Notes: generated from the letters alone by a model not told the origin. DNA of 64,000 bases from Lysobacterales bacterium PRO7 (GCA_021404785.1 QWHH01000003.1:124001-188000), one strand, 5' to 3'. Shown: positions 9,591-20,245, counted from the stretch's first letter. A program made the numbers and translations.

Positions 9591-10439
9591 ATGCGCATTT
9601 CCCCGCTTCCCGCCTTGCTGGCGTTTGGCCTGTTGGCCGGCTGCAATTCACAGCCACAGCAGACTGCGCCTGTCGCGCCGCAGATCGCGAACAGCGTCAG
9701 TGGCACGATCATGCTGCGCGAACCTCGCGCCTTGGGCGACAACGCCCGCGCCGAGCTCAAGGTCGTGGATGTATCCCAGCCGGATAACCCGCTGGCGCAG
9801 ATCACCGTGGAACACGCCAACCACCCGCCGATCAGTTTCAACCTGCCGATCGACCCGAAGGCCGTGGATCCGCTGCGCACGTATGCCGTGGACGCCAAGT
9901 TGATCGACGGCGAGCGGCGCTTCCTGCCGGTGCTGCAATATCCGGTGTTGACGAAGAAATCGCCGTCGGTGGTACAGATCATCCTCGCGCCGGAGCCGAC
10001 TCCGGCCGAGAAAATGTACGACGCCTACAAGAAGGCGTTTGCCGAGATCGGAACCCTGAAATCGGTCAGCGGCGGCGGGCAGACCCCGAATACCTCCACC
10101 GCGTGGGATGCTTTTTACAGCAACGGCAAGGTCAAGGTCGTGCGTGAAATCACCGACCAGTACGACGACAAAGCCAACGAAATCGGCCGTACCACCGTGA
10201 AGATGGCCTACCAGAACGACAAACCCTGGGTCGTGGTGAAGGAAGAATCCAGCGGCGAAGGCGCGCGCCCATCAACGGTGATCAAGGTGGGCTGGGACGA
10301 CAGCGGCACCCTGGTGCTCAAGGACAAGATGTCGGGCGGCCAGACCGGGCAGGCGAGTCCTGAAGAAGCCACCGCGCTTTATCAGCACGCCGTGCAGGCC
10401 CTGGCGCAGGCGCAGGCCAAAGTGCCGAAGCCCAAGTAG
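9591..10439 (+). CDS. YbaY-family lipoprotein
   Basis: 282-residue predicted lipoprotein: the N-terminal signal ends in the lipobox LLAGC (Cys 18). Residues about 35-135 resemble the YbaY/YscW-like lipoprotein domain (GTIMLREPRAL, ELKVVDVS, ISFNLPIDPKAVDP, YAVDAKLIDG). That domain has an immunoglobulin-like fold and in related proteins acts at the outer membrane. The C-terminal half (about 140-282) is a separate hydrophilic region with Lys/Asp-rich strands that I do not recognise. The gene is monocistronic and convergent with mnmG. The precise role is unknown. Confidence 0.75.
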   Translation: MRISPLPALLAFGLLAGCNSQPQQTAPVAPQIANSVSGTIMLREPRALGDNARAELKVVDVSQPDNPLAQITVEHANHPPISFNLPIDPKAVDPLRTYAVDAKLIDGERRFLPVLQYPVLTKKSPSVVQIILAPEPTPAEKMYDAYKKAFAEIGTLKSVSGGGQTPNTSTAWDAFYSNGKVKVVREITDQYDDKANEIGRTTVKMAYQNDKPWVVVKEESSGEGARPSTVIKVGWDDSGTLVLKDKMSGGQTGQASPEEATALYQHAVQALAQAQAKVPKPK

Positions 10440-10465
10440 GCCGATCCTTGCGCCTTCGCGCGAGC

Positions 10466-12343
<1,878 letters not shown>

Positions 12344-12374
12344 GCAGGAGGTTTTGCGAGGTGCCGGAAAGAGG

Positions 12375-12433
12375 CTGGCGCCCGGCGGTCTTAGGAACAG
12401 GGGAATCCAAGAGGACCGTATGCCGGGCGCCAG
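12375..12433. repeat. Large inverted repeat in the mnmG leader
   Basis: CTGGCGCCCGGC (12375-12386) and GCCGGGCGCCAG (12422-12433) are perfect 12-bp complements. Inside, GGTC (12387-12390) can pair with GACC (12414-12417). As RNA on the minus strand it would form a very stable 59-nt stem-loop ending about 30 nt before the mnmG start. No U-run follows in either direction, so it is not a standard terminator. Confidence 0.8.
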
Positions 12434-12534
12434 TGGCCAGTGCGGGCGAGGGCAATCGATCCGGCCCCCGCTCCGATGATTGGTGCGAATGATACCGCAA
12501 ATGGCGCTTAGCGAAGTGTGAACAAGGTCATGTT

Positions 12535-12600
12535 GTGTCAGGACCTTGACGGGGTTGGCCGTCAAATTGCGCCAAAAAATGTCACGCCTGCAGCTGTGTC
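12535..12600 (+). promoter_or_regulatory. GTGTC boxes and inverted repeat upstream of a sigma-54 promoter
   Basis: GTGTC occurs at 12535-12539 and 12596-12600, with TGTC at 12580-12583. Between them is a perfect inverted repeat TTGACGG-N6-CCGTCAA (12546-12565). The stretch is about 50-120 bp ahead of the predicted start site, the normal distance for enhancer-binding activators of sigma-54. (C/G)TGTC boxes recall the PilR sites described upstream of pseudomonad pilA; that assignment is inference. Confidence 0.4.
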
Positions 12601-12624
12601 CGGGAAAAATGGCTTGTTTCCACG

Positions 12625-12643
12625 GTTGGCACGCCTCCTGCAT
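12625..12643 (+). promoter_or_regulatory. Sigma-54 (RpoN) -24/-12 promoter
   Basis: TTGGCACG (12626-12633), then CCTC, then CTGCAT (12638-12643) differs at one base from TTGGCACG-N4-TTGCAT. The GG and GC doublets are separated by exactly 10 bp, as RpoN requires. The predicted start near 12653 gives a leader of about 23 nt carrying GGAGAG before the ATG at 12676. Confidence 0.8.
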
Positions 12644-12675
12644 TATCCCAATCACATCGAAGACTGGAGAGTGCC

Positions 12676-12870
12676 ATGCTCGCTACCGCCACCGTGATGA
12701 CCCTGAATCCTTTGTTCCTGCGCCATGATCTCATGATCGAAATGGGTCGGCTGGAAATGGCCATTGAGGATGTGCGCAATCATGCACCAGCGAACGACGC
12801 AGAGACGATCAGTCCGTTGAAAACCAAGCTGGCGCGCATCAATGAAGCGCTCAGCCGCCTGTCCGCCTGA
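12676..12870 (+). CDS. 64-residue hypothetical protein under a sigma-54 promoter
   Basis: Small soluble protein with no family that I recognise and no signal peptide or membrane segment. The N-terminus is Met/Leu-rich ([20 protein letters not shown]), followed by an amphipathic helix region with [14 protein letters not shown], then a second helix ending [10 protein letters not shown]. The ORF is believed real because it has a good ribosome site (GGAGAG), a near-consensus RpoN promoter about 35-50 bp upstream and a strong terminator 23 bp after its stop. It is therefore a complete one-gene transcription unit. RpoN control suggests a link to motility, pili, nitrogen or stress; nothing in the protein itself decides between these. 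Confidence 0.72.
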   Translation: MLATATVMTLNPLFLRHDLMIEMGRLEMAIEDVRNHAPANDAETISPLKTKLARINEALSRLSA

Positions 12871-12892
12871 TTCGATTTCCACGATCTCCCAC

Positions 12893-12928
12893 GCCCCGGG
12901 CGGATGCGAGCTGCCCGGGGCTTTTTTT
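12893..12928 (+). terminator. Rho-independent terminator of the 64-residue ORF
   Basis: A GCCCCGGGC/GCCCGGGGC perfect 9-bp stem (12893-12901 with 12913-12921) and 11-base loop are followed directly by seven T. It reads on the plus strand and ends the small-protein transcript before the convergent gene. Confidence 0.93.
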
Positions 12929-12936
12929 GCCTGTCG

Positions 12937-14568
12937 TCAACGTACTTTCGTGTGATGCCGCTCCAGCACATAACCTGGCGCCGCGAAACTGTCCGTGCGG
13001 GCCACGTTCCAGAACACCTTGAACACGGCATGGTCTGGCAATCCACCGATCAGCTCACCAGGCTTGACGAAGTGATACAACGCGGACAGTGAGCGCACTT
13101 CCGTTGACGACACGCGTCGGATGATGTGCTCGGGCCCGAGTTCGTTCGGATGCCGCAACCCCGACGCCGCGATCAGGTCCTTCAACGCCTTGAGCGTGTT
13201 GTCGTGGAACATGCGCACGCGTTCGGCCTTGTCGGGCACGTCGAGTTTCTTCCAGCGCGATGGATCCTGCGTCGCGATGCCGGTCGGGCAGCGATCGGTG
13301 TGGCACTGGCGCGACTGGATGCAGCCGAGCGCGAACATGAAGCCACGCGCGGCATTGCACCAATCGGCGCCAAGCGCAAGCGTACGCGCGAGATCGAATC
13401 CGGTAATGACCTTGCCGCTGGCGCCCAGACGCACCTTGTCGCGCAGGTTCAGCCCAACCAGCGTGTTGTGAACGAGCAGCAGCGCCTCCCGCAACGGCGC
13501 GCCGACGTGATCGGTGAATTCCAGCGGCGCCGCGCCGGTGCCGCCCTCACCACCGTCGACGACGATAAAATCGGGGAGAATTCCGGATTCGTGCATGGCC
13601 TTGGCGATGCCAAACCATTCCCATGGATGGCCGAGCGCCAATTTGAAGCCGGTCGGCTTGCCGCCGGACTTCTCGCGCAGACGCGCGACGAATTGCAGCA
13701 AGCCCAGCGGCGTGGAAAACGCGCTGTGCGCAGCCGGCGAGACGCAATCCTGACCCATCGGCACGCCGCGCGCTTCGGAGATCTCCGCACTCACTTTCGC
13801 CGCCGGCAGCACACCCCCGTGGCCCGGCTTGGCGCCCTGCGAGAGTTTGATCTCGATCATCTTCACCTGTGGCGAGTTCGCGTTCTCCACGAAACGCTCT
13901 TCGCTGAAGCTGCCGTCGGTATTGCGGCAGCCGAAATAGCCGGAGCCGATTTCCCAGCAGATGTCGCCGCCCATCTCGCGGTGGTAGCGCGACAGCGAAC
14001 CTTCGCCGGTGTCGTGGTAGAAGCCGCCGCGGCGTGCCCCTTCGTTAAGCGCACGAATCGCGTTTGCCGACAGCGAGCCGAAGCTCATCGCCGAGATATT
14101 GAACACGCTGGCCGAATACGGCTGCCTGCATTCGGGCCCGCCGAGCGTGATGCGAAAATCGTGTCCTTCGATCTTCGCCGGCGCCAGCGAGTGATTGATC
14201 CATTCATATTGCGTGGCATAAAGATCGAGTTCGCTGCCGAACGGACGCTTGTCTTCGACGTTCTTCGCGCGCTGGTACACAAGTGATCGTTCGATGTGCG
14301 AAAACGGCACATGATCGGTGTCGGACTCGACCACGTACTGGCGCAACATCGGGCGGAAGAATTCGAAGAACGTGCGTATGTGCGCGGTGACGGGGAAGTT
14401 GCGCCGCAGCGTGCTCTTGCGCTGGAGCATGTCGGCGACGCCGACCAAGCTCAACACACCGCTGATGCCGCCGAGCCAGCGCCAGGCCATGCCGTCCCGC
14501 CACAGGAACAGGGATACCGCGCACACCACAAGGCACAACACGAATGCGATGTAGCGTTGCGGCAACAT
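12937..14568 (-). CDS. Membrane-anchored FMN-binding glutamate-synthase-like protein
   Basis: 543 residues. Two hydrophobic segments (about residues 5-23 and 30-46) anchor the N-terminus, and the remainder resembles the FMN/synthase domain of the large glutamate synthase subunit. Visible blocks are FNISAMSFGSLSANAIRALN, GTGEGSL-like DTGEGSLSRYHR, QGAKPGHGGVLP, VVDGGEGGTGAAP and a cysteine cluster C-x5-C-x4-C in CIQSRQCHTDRCPTG, the position of the 3Fe-4S site in GltB. The glutaminase domain is absent, so it is not a full GOGAT. Proteins of this build are widespread, with no settled reaction. The start at 14568 (MLPQRYIAF) has GGAG upstream; the frame continues further but without coding support. 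Confidence 0.85.
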   Translation of the reverse strand: MLPQRYIAFVLCLVVCAVSLFLWRDGMAWRWLGGISGVLSLVGVADMLQRKSTLRRNFPVTAHIRTFFEFFRPMLRQYVVESDTDHVPFSHIERSLVYQRAKNVEDKRPFGSELDLYATQYEWINHSLAPAKIEGHDFRITLGGPECRQPYSASVFNISAMSFGSLSANAIRALNEGARRGGFYHDTGEGSLSRYHREMGGDICWEIGSGYFGCRNTDGSFSEERFVENANSPQVKMIEIKLSQGAKPGHGGVLPAAKVSAEISEARGVPMGQDCVSPAAHSAFSTPLGLLQFVARLREKSGGKPTGFKLALGHPWEWFGIAKAMHESGILPDFIVVDGGEGGTGAAPLEFTDHVGAPLREALLLVHNTLVGLNLRDKVRLGASGKVITGFDLARTLALGADWCNAARGFMFALGCIQSRQCHTDRCPTGIATQDPSRWKKLDVPDKAERVRMFHDNTLKALKDLIAASGLRHPNELGPEHIIRRVSSTEVRSLSALYHFVKPGELIGGLPDHAVFKVFWNVARTDSFAAPGYVLERHHTKVR

Positions 14569-14625
14569 GGGAAACTCCGTACGTGGGTCGCGCGAGCATA
14601 GCGCGACACGTTTACACTTACACCC

Positions 14626-15630
14626 ATGCCCAAGCCGCCCGTTCCGAATCCCCGCCGCAGCGTAGCGGCGCGCAAACCACCACCGCGACCGGTCATTGCG
14701 GTGCGCACTCCCGCCGTTCGCGCAGCAGGGCGCACAGGCATCGACTGGCCGCGCGTGCGCGAACGCCTGGCGCAGTACGCGAAGCTCGCGCGCATGCATC
14801 GTCCGGTCGGCGCGCTGCTGCTGTTGTGGCCGACCTGGTGGGCGCTGTGGCTCGCGACCGGCGATTTTCCGTCGATCGGATTACTGGTCATCTTTACCCT
14901 GGGCGTGTGGCTGATGCGCTCGGCCGGCTGCGTGGTCAACGATCTGGCCGATCGCAAGTTCGATCCGCAGGTCAAGCGTACGCGCGAGCGCCCGCTCGCG
15001 GCCGGCACGGTCGCGCCGCGCGAAGCGATCGGCGTTTTCCTCGCATTGATCGTGCTGGCATTCCTGCTCGTGTTGCTGACGAATCGATTGACGGTCGAGC
15101 TGTCCCTCATCGGCGCATTTCTCGCCGTGACCTACCCGTTCATGAAGCGCTACACCTACCTGCCGCAGGTGTATCTCGGATTGGCCTTTGGCTGGTCGAT
15201 CCCGATGGCATTCGCGGCGGTTGCAGGGTCTTGGGACGCCTTCGTGAAGGTGATGCCGCTGTGCGGCTTGCTGTTGCTGGCCAACATCCTGTTCGCGACG
15301 ATCTACGATACGGAATATGCGATGGTCGACCGCGACGACGACATCCGCATCGGCGTCAAATCCACCGCGATCCTGTTCGGTGATGCGGATCTGCCCATCC
15401 TCGGCATCCTGATGGTCAGCTTTCTTGGTGCGATGGCACTGGTTGCGCAGCGTGGCCATCTGCACTGGATCTATTTCATTGGCGTCGGACTCGCGGCACT
15501 GTTGTTCGCCTGGCAACTGCGGATCATGCGCGCCCGCGATCGCGATGCCTGCTTCGCGGCATTTCGCAACAACAACTGGGTGGGGCTGGCGTTGTGGCTG
15601 GGGATGATGCTGGCTTATGCCTTGAAATAG
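14626..15630 (+). CDS. ubiA: 4-hydroxybenzoate octaprenyltransferase
   Basis: Integral membrane prenyltransferase that attaches the polyprenyl chain to 4-hydroxybenzoate in ubiquinone synthesis. The first aspartate motif is [20 protein letters not shown]; the second region is [20 protein letters not shown]. About nine hydrophobic segments span residues 60-334. At 334 residues it is longer than the roughly 290 of E. coli UbiA because of a Pro/Arg-rich N-terminal extension of about 40 residues. Either the extension is real or translation starts later (for example GTG at 14701). The 3' end overlaps the convergent comF gene by 16 bp. Confidence 0.94.
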   Translation: MPKPPVPNPRRSVAARKPPPRPVIAVRTPAVRAAGRTGIDWPRVRERLAQYAKLARMHRPVGALLLLWPTWWALWLATGDFPSIGLLVIFTLGVWLMRSAGCVVNDLADRKFDPQVKRTRERPLAAGTVAPREAIGVFLALIVLAFLLVLLTNRLTVELSLIGAFLAVTYPFMKRYTYLPQVYLGLAFGWSIPMAFAAVAGSWDAFVKVMPLCGLLLLANILFATIYDTEYAMVDRDDDIRIGVKSTAILFGDADLPILGILMVSFLGAMALVAQRGHLHWIYFIGVGLAALLFAWQLRIMRARDRDACFAAFRNNNWVGLALWLGMMLAYALK

Positions 15631-16358
15631 CGCTTCGGCGCGCGTGCCACCGCCCACACGTCGACGCGTTGCGCGCCTGCACGCACTAGCGTGCGCGCGC
15701 ACTCGCGCAGCGTCGTGCCGGTCGTCATCACGTCGTCGAACAAGGCGATATGTGCAGGCAGGGAAGCATTCGGCACCAGCGCAAACGCGCCTTGCAAGTT
15801 CTTGTGCCGTGCATCCGCATCCAGATGCGATTGCGCTGCGGTCGAACGCTCGCGCACAAGAATGTCGTTGTACAAGGCAATGCCGAATTCCCTCGAAATC
15901 GGTCGGGCGAGTTCCAACGCCTGGTTGTAGCCGCGCTCGCGCAGGCGTTCCGGATGTAGCGGCACCGGCACCAGCGCTTGCGGCAGCGGCGGCGGATTTT
16001 CGCGAGCCGCATCGATCCACAGTTCCGACAGCACGCGCCCTGCGGCGAGATTGCGGCCGAACTTGAAGCGCGTTTCCAGTTGATCCAGCGGATTCGCGTA
16101 CACGAATGGCACACAGGCCGAAGCAAACGAGGGTGCGCTTTGCAGGCATTCGCCGCACAGCGGTGCCGGCGCATCCAGAGGCAGGGCGCAGCGCGGACAG
16201 CACACGCGATTGCGCAAAATGTCGGCGGCACAGGCAGCACACAGATCGCGTCCAATCGCGCCTGCCTGCCCGCACAACAGGCAGTGCGGCGGCAGCACGG
16301 CGAATTGCAGGCGCCGTAGTCCGTCAACCAGAATATGCCTCAATGAGTTGACAGCCAT
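15615..16358 (-). CDS. comF: ComF family phosphoribosyltransferase-like protein
   Basis: 247-residue protein of the ComF/GntX family. The N-terminus holds a four-cysteine zinc-ribbon arrangement ([35 protein letters not shown]). The C-terminal half is a PRTase fold with the PRPP loop [15 protein letters not shown]. In naturally competent bacteria ComF acts in uptake of transforming DNA; in gammaproteobacteria GntX-type members are often next to bio genes. The start at 16358 (MAVNSLRH) is preferred to one 16 codons upstream, which would overlap bioB. Its start lies 46 bp from the bioB start, so the two share a divergent promoter region. Confidence 0.9.
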   Translation of the reverse strand: MAVNSLRHILVDGLRRLQFAVLPPHCLLCGQAGAIGRDLCAACAADILRNRVCCPRCALPLDAPAPLCGECLQSAPSFASACVPFVYANPLDQLETRFKFGRNLAAGRVLSELWIDAARENPPPLPQALVPVPLHPERLRERGYNQALELARPISREFGIALYNDILVRERSTAAQSHLDADARHKNLQGAFALVPNASLPAHIALFDDVMTTGTTLRECARTLVRAGAQRVDVWAVARAPKRYFKA

Positions 16359-16404
16359 TGCGCCCCTGACCAGACTTGCATTTCCCCGCCTGCCGAACCT
16401 GCCC

Positions 16405-17415
16405 ATGTCCCTGCGTCACGACTATACCCGCGCCGAAGTTGAGGCGCTGCTCGACCTGCCGTTCAACGACCTGCTTGCGCGCGCGCATGTAGTGCATGCA
16501 GCGCACCATGATGCGAACGCGGTGCAGGTATCGACCCTGCTATCGATCAAGACCGGCGGCTGCCCGGAGGATTGCGCGTACTGCCCGCAGGCCGCGCGCT
16601 ATCACACTGGCGTCGAAGCGCAGAAACTGATGAGCCTGGACGCGGTGTTGGACAAGGCGAAGCAGGCCAAGGCCGCGGGCGCGACGCGCTTTTGCATGGG
16701 CGCAGCCTGGCGCAGTCCAAAGGATCGCGACGTGGAAAAAGTCTCTGCCATGATCCGCGAAGTGAAGTCGCTCGGCATGGAAACCTGCGCGACGCTCGGC
16801 ATGCTCACGCAGGATCAGGCCGACCGCTTCAAGGCCGCCGGACTGGACTACTACAACCACAACCTCGACACGGCGCCGGAGTTCTACGGCGAGATCATCC
16901 ACACCCGCGAATTCGCCGATCGCCTCGACACGCTCGAGTGCGTGCGCAACGCGGGCCTGAAGACCTGTTGCGGCGGCATCGTCGGCATGGGCGAGACACG
17001 CGCACAGCGTGCCGGGCTGCTGCAAACACTCGCGAACCTGCCAGAACATCCGCAATCGGTGCCGATCAATCGCCTGGTGCAGGTCGAAGGCACGCCGCTC
17101 GCAGACACCGCGCAGCTGGATCCATTCGAATTCGTGCGCATGATCGCGGCGGCGCGGATTCTCATGCCCGCCTCGATGGTGCGGTTGTCGGCGGGCCGCG
17201 CGGAAATGAGCGACGAGTTTCAGGCGCTGTGCTTCTTCGCCGGCGCGAACTCGATTTTCTACGGCGAAAAATTGCTGACCACCGGCAACCCGGATACCGA
17301 GCACGATCAAGCACTGTTCGCGCGCCTCGGCATCGTGCCGATGTGCGTCGAGGTCGAATCCGGCACGGTGCACGCGGATATCGCCGAAGACTGCCGCGAA
17401 CATATCGCTGCCTGA
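16405..17415 (+). CDS. bioB: Biotin synthase
   Basis: Radical-SAM enzyme that inserts sulfur into dethiobiotin, the last step of biotin synthesis. The 4Fe-4S motif is C-P-E-D-C-A-Y-C (CxxxCxxC) near residue 55. Cysteines for the 2Fe-2S cluster are seen in [10 protein letters not shown], the stretch [14 protein letters not shown] is typical, and the cluster arginine lies in [11 protein letters not shown]. Length 336 is normal. The ATG at 16405 (MSLRHDYTR) matches the family. It is the first gene of bioB-bioF-bioH-bioC; bioA and bioD are not in the window. Confidence 0.97.
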   Translation: MSLRHDYTRAEVEALLDLPFNDLLARAHVVHAAHHDANAVQVSTLLSIKTGGCPEDCAYCPQAARYHTGVEAQKLMSLDAVLDKAKQAKAAGATRFCMGAAWRSPKDRDVEKVSAMIREVKSLGMETCATLGMLTQDQADRFKAAGLDYYNHNLDTAPEFYGEIIHTREFADRLDTLECVRNAGLKTCCGGIVGMGETRAQRAGLLQTLANLPEHPQSVPINRLVQVEGTPLADTAQLDPFEFVRMIAAARILMPASMVRLSAGRAEMSDEFQALCFFAGANSIFYGEKLLTTGNPDTEHDQALFARLGIVPMCVEVESGTVHADIAEDCREHIAA

Positions 17416-17423
17416 TCCGTACC

Positions 17424-18605
17424 ATGTCGCGTCCCGATCTACTTGCGCGCATTGCCGACGCGCAAGCGCAACGCGCCCGCGCTGGCCTTTTGCGCCGGCT
17501 GCGCACGGTCGATTCGGTGGAAGGACCGCACATCGTCGTCGCCGGAAAATCGCTGATCGATTTTGCCAGCAACGATTATCTCGGCCTCGCCCAACATCCC
17601 GCGCTGCGCGAAGCGCTCACGCGCACGGCGAAAAAATGGGGCGTCGGCGCAGGTGCGGCGCACCTGCTCGGCGGCCATCGTGACGAGCATGCTGCGCTGG
17701 AGGAAAAGCTTGCGCGCTGGACCGGCCGCGAACGCGCCCTGCTGTTCTCGACTGGCTACATGGCGAACCTCGGCGTCGGCGGCGCGCTGCTGGGCAATGG
17801 CGACGTGTGCGTGCAGGACAAGCTCAACCACGCCAGCCTGATCGATGCGACGCGGCTGTCCGGCGCCGAGCTCGTGCGCTATCGGCACGCCGATGTCGAC
17901 AGTGCGGGCCGCCAGCTTCGCGCGCGTCCGCATGCCGCCGCGATGCTGACTACCGATGCCGTGTTCAGCATGGACGGAGACCTTGCTCCACTTGTGGATT
18001 TATCCACATTGTGCAAAACGCATAATGCGACGCTGATGGTCGACGATGCGCACGGCATCGGCGTGCTCGGTGCCGATGGCGCGGGCAGCTTGAGCGATGC
18101 GGATCTTTCGCAAAACGATGCGCCCGTACTGATGTCCACGCTTGGCAAGGCGCTCGGTGTCACGGGCGCGTTCGTCGCCGGCAGCACCGCGCTGATCGAT
18201 GGCCTGATCCAGTTCGCGCGCCCTTACGTCTACACCACCGCGATTCCGCCCGCGTTCGCCGCCGCCGCCAGCGCCGCCGTCGATATCGCGCGCGACGACA
18301 ACGAACGCCGCGCACGCCTGCACCAGCACATCGCGCGATTTCGTGACGGAGCCGCGGCGCGCGGCATCGCGCTGCTGCCGTCACGCACGCCGATTCAACC
18401 CGTTCCGATAGGCGACAGCGCAACGGCATCGGCGATTGCGCAGCAACTTGAAGTCGCTGGCTTCCATGTTCCCGCGATCCGGCCGCCGAGCGTGCCAGCC
18501 AACGGAGCGCGTCTTCGCGTAAGCTTGTCCGCTGCGCACGCGCAAAGCGACATCGAACGCTTGCTCGATGCGTTCGTTGTAGTGCTTGGTCCGAAACGAC
18601 ATTGA
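17424..18605 (+). CDS. bioF: 8-amino-7-oxononanoate synthase
   Basis: PLP enzyme condensing pimeloyl-ACP with alanine, the first ring-building step of biotin synthesis. Visible are FASNDYLGLAQHP at the substrate site, GAGAAHLLGGH, the cofactor aspartate region LMVDDAHGIGVLG, and the PLP lysine in STLGKALGVTGAF. Length 393 is as expected for the family. It starts 8 bp after bioB and its stop overlaps the bioH start in TGATG. Confidence 0.96.
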   Translation: MSRPDLLARIADAQAQRARAGLLRRLRTVDSVEGPHIVVAGKSLIDFASNDYLGLAQHPALREALTRTAKKWGVGAGAAHLLGGHRDEHAALEEKLARWTGRERALLFSTGYMANLGVGGALLGNGDVCVQDKLNHASLIDATRLSGAELVRYRHADVDSAGRQLRARPHAAAMLTTDAVFSMDGDLAPLVDLSTLCKTHNATLMVDDAHGIGVLGADGAGSLSDADLSQNDAPVLMSTLGKALGVTGAFVAGSTALIDGLIQFARPYVYTTAIPPAFAAAASAAVDIARDDNERRARLHQHIARFRDGAAARGIALLPSRTPIQPVPIGDSATASAIAQQLEVAGFHVPAIRPPSVPANGARLRVSLSAAHAQSDIERLLDAFVVVLGPKRH

Positions 18606-19369
18606 TGCATATCGAAACCCTCGGCGACGGCCCCGATATTGTCCTGCTGCACGGCTGGGCCATGCACGGTGGCATCTTTGAACCGCTGACGCGGCGGCTG
18701 CGCGAACGATTCCACCTGCACGTGGTCGATCTTCCCGGCCACGGTTACAGTCGCGATGATGATACCCATCTTGATCCGGCATCTTGCGCGAAAGCGCTTC
18801 TCGCAACACTGCCACGCGCGATCTGGGTTGGCTGGTCGTTTGGCGGACTCATTGCGATGCAAGCGGCATTGGCGAATGCCGCGGCCGTGCGCGGCCTCGT
18901 GACCATTGCCGCGTCGCCACGATTCGTATCTGCACGGGATTGGCCACATGGCGTGGCGCCGGATGTGTTCACCCAATTCGAGTCGGGACTGCGCCGCGAT
19001 TACCGCGCCACGATCGAGCGCTTTCTTGCGCTGGAAGCCATCGGCTCGGACGACGCGCAGGCTGAATTGCGCGAGCTCAAAACGCATGTGTTTGAGCGCG
19101 GCGAGCCCGCCGTCACCGCCCTGGAATGTGGCATGCAGGTCCTGGAAACCGCCGATGTGCGCGCGCGCATCGGCGAACTGAACGTCTCCAATCTGTGGAT
19201 CGCCGGGCGCCGCGATCGTCTCGTTCCCGCAGCCGCGATGCGCTGGGCATCGCGCCAAAGTCCACAAAGTCATTTTGTGGAAATTTCCTCGGGCCACGCA
19301 CCCTTTATTTCGCACGCGGCGCAAGTTGCGGATGCGATCACCGTCTTTGCCGAGAACCTTCCCGCATGA
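18605..19369 (+). CDS. bioH: Pimeloyl-ACP methyl ester esterase
   Basis: Alpha/beta hydrolase that frees pimeloyl-ACP from its methyl ester, ending the BioC-BioH route to the pimelate moiety. The oxyanion region is LLHGWAMHGG; the nucleophile elbow is GWSFGG (E. coli BioH has GWSLGG); the likely Asp lies in IAGRRDRLVP and the His in SSGHAPFISH. The 254-residue length matches. The ATG at 18605 is preferred to an in-frame TTG at 18602. The gene overlaps bioC by 4 bp (ATGA), placing the two consecutive pathway enzymes in tight coupling. Confidence 0.94.
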   Translation: MHIETLGDGPDIVLLHGWAMHGGIFEPLTRRLRERFHLHVVDLPGHGYSRDDDTHLDPASCAKALLATLPRAIWVGWSFGGLIAMQAALANAAAVRGLVTIAASPRFVSARDWPHGVAPDVFTQFESGLRRDYRATIERFLALEAIGSDDAQAELRELKTHVFERGEPAVTALECGMQVLETADVRARIGELNVSNLWIAGRRDRLVPAAAMRWASRQSPQSHFVEISSGHAPFISHAAQVADAITVFAENLPA

Positions 19370-20229
19370 GTCCGTTCGACCCCAGCCAGATCCGCCGCGC
19401 CTTCGGCCGAGCCGCGAAAACCTACACCCGCAACGCCGCCTTGCAGCGCAAGATCGAGGCGCGCCTGATCGAACGCCTGGAATATTTCTCCGGCAAACCC
19501 GCGCGCGTGCTCGATGTCGGCTGCGGCCCCGGTCACGGCAGCGCACTGCTGCGCAAACGCTTCCGGTCCGCGCAGGTGATCGCGCTCGATCTTGCCCAGC
19601 CGATGCTGCAACGGGTGCGTCCGGGCTGGCGACGTCCGCTCGCGCGCGTGTGCGCGGATGCGCGCGCACTGCCGCTGCCCGACGCCAGCATCGACGTGTT
19701 GTTCTCGAACCTGTGTGTCCAGTGGATTGCCGACTTGCCCGCGTTGTTTGCGGAATTCCGTCGCGTGCTGCGGCCCGGCGGTTACATCGCGTTTTCCACA
19801 TTCGGGCCGGATACGTTGCATGAACTGCGCAGCGCATGGGCGGCAGCGGATTCCATGCCGCACGTCAGCGCGTTTGCTCACATCGGCCAAGTCGGCGACG
19901 CGATGATTGCGGCGGGTTTTCGCGATCCGGTGCTCGATGTCGAACACTTCACCTTGCACTACAGCGTCGCCGCCGACCTGATGCGCGAACTCAAATCCAT
20001 CGGCGCGACGAATGCCGATGCGCAGCGTTCGCGTGGTCTCACCGGCAAGGCGCATTTCCGCCGCGCATTGGATGCCTACGAAGGATTTCGCCAGGACGGT
20101 TCGTTGCCAGCAACGTACGAGGTCATCTGCGCCCACGCGTTCGCGCCGGATTCGGGCCAGCCGCGGCGCGAAGCCGGCGCCGAAATCGCCACGTTTTCGG
20201 TGGATGCGTTGCGCGGCTCGCGGCGGTAA
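19366..20229 (+). CDS. bioC: Malonyl-ACP O-methyltransferase
   Basis: SAM-dependent methyltransferase that methylates the free carboxyl of malonyl-ACP so that fatty-acid enzymes can extend it to pimeloyl-ACP methyl ester. The N-terminus IRRAFGRAAKTYTRNAALQR is the BioC signature. Motif I is VLDVGCGPGHGS, followed by LFSNLCVQWIADLP and the LRPGGYIAFSTFGPDTLHEL block. Length 287 residues. It is the last gene of the biotin operon and overlaps bioH by 4 bp. Confidence 0.95.
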   Translation: MSPFDPSQIRRAFGRAAKTYTRNAALQRKIEARLIERLEYFSGKPARVLDVGCGPGHGSALLRKRFRSAQVIALDLAQPMLQRVRPGWRRPLARVCADARALPLPDASIDVLFSNLCVQWIADLPALFAEFRRVLRPGGYIAFSTFGPDTLHELRSAWAAADSMPHVSAFAHIGQVGDAMIAAGFRDPVLDVEHFTLHYSVAADLMRELKSIGATNADAQRSRGLTGKAHFRRALDAYEGFRQDGSLPATYEVICAHAFAPDSGQPRREAGAEIATFSVDALRGSRR

Positions 20230-20245
20230 TCGGCAAGAGCCATGG

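Noticed and set aside
6317-9982. 1221-residue version of the TonB receptor starting at 9982
   Set aside because: The extra 240 residues overlap the lipoprotein gene and precede a clean signal peptide and ribosome site at 9262.
16572-18605. A single 677-codon plus frame joining bioB and bioF sequence
   Set aside because: The first part is an alternative reading of bioB; only the part from 17424 is bioF. It is not a fusion protein.
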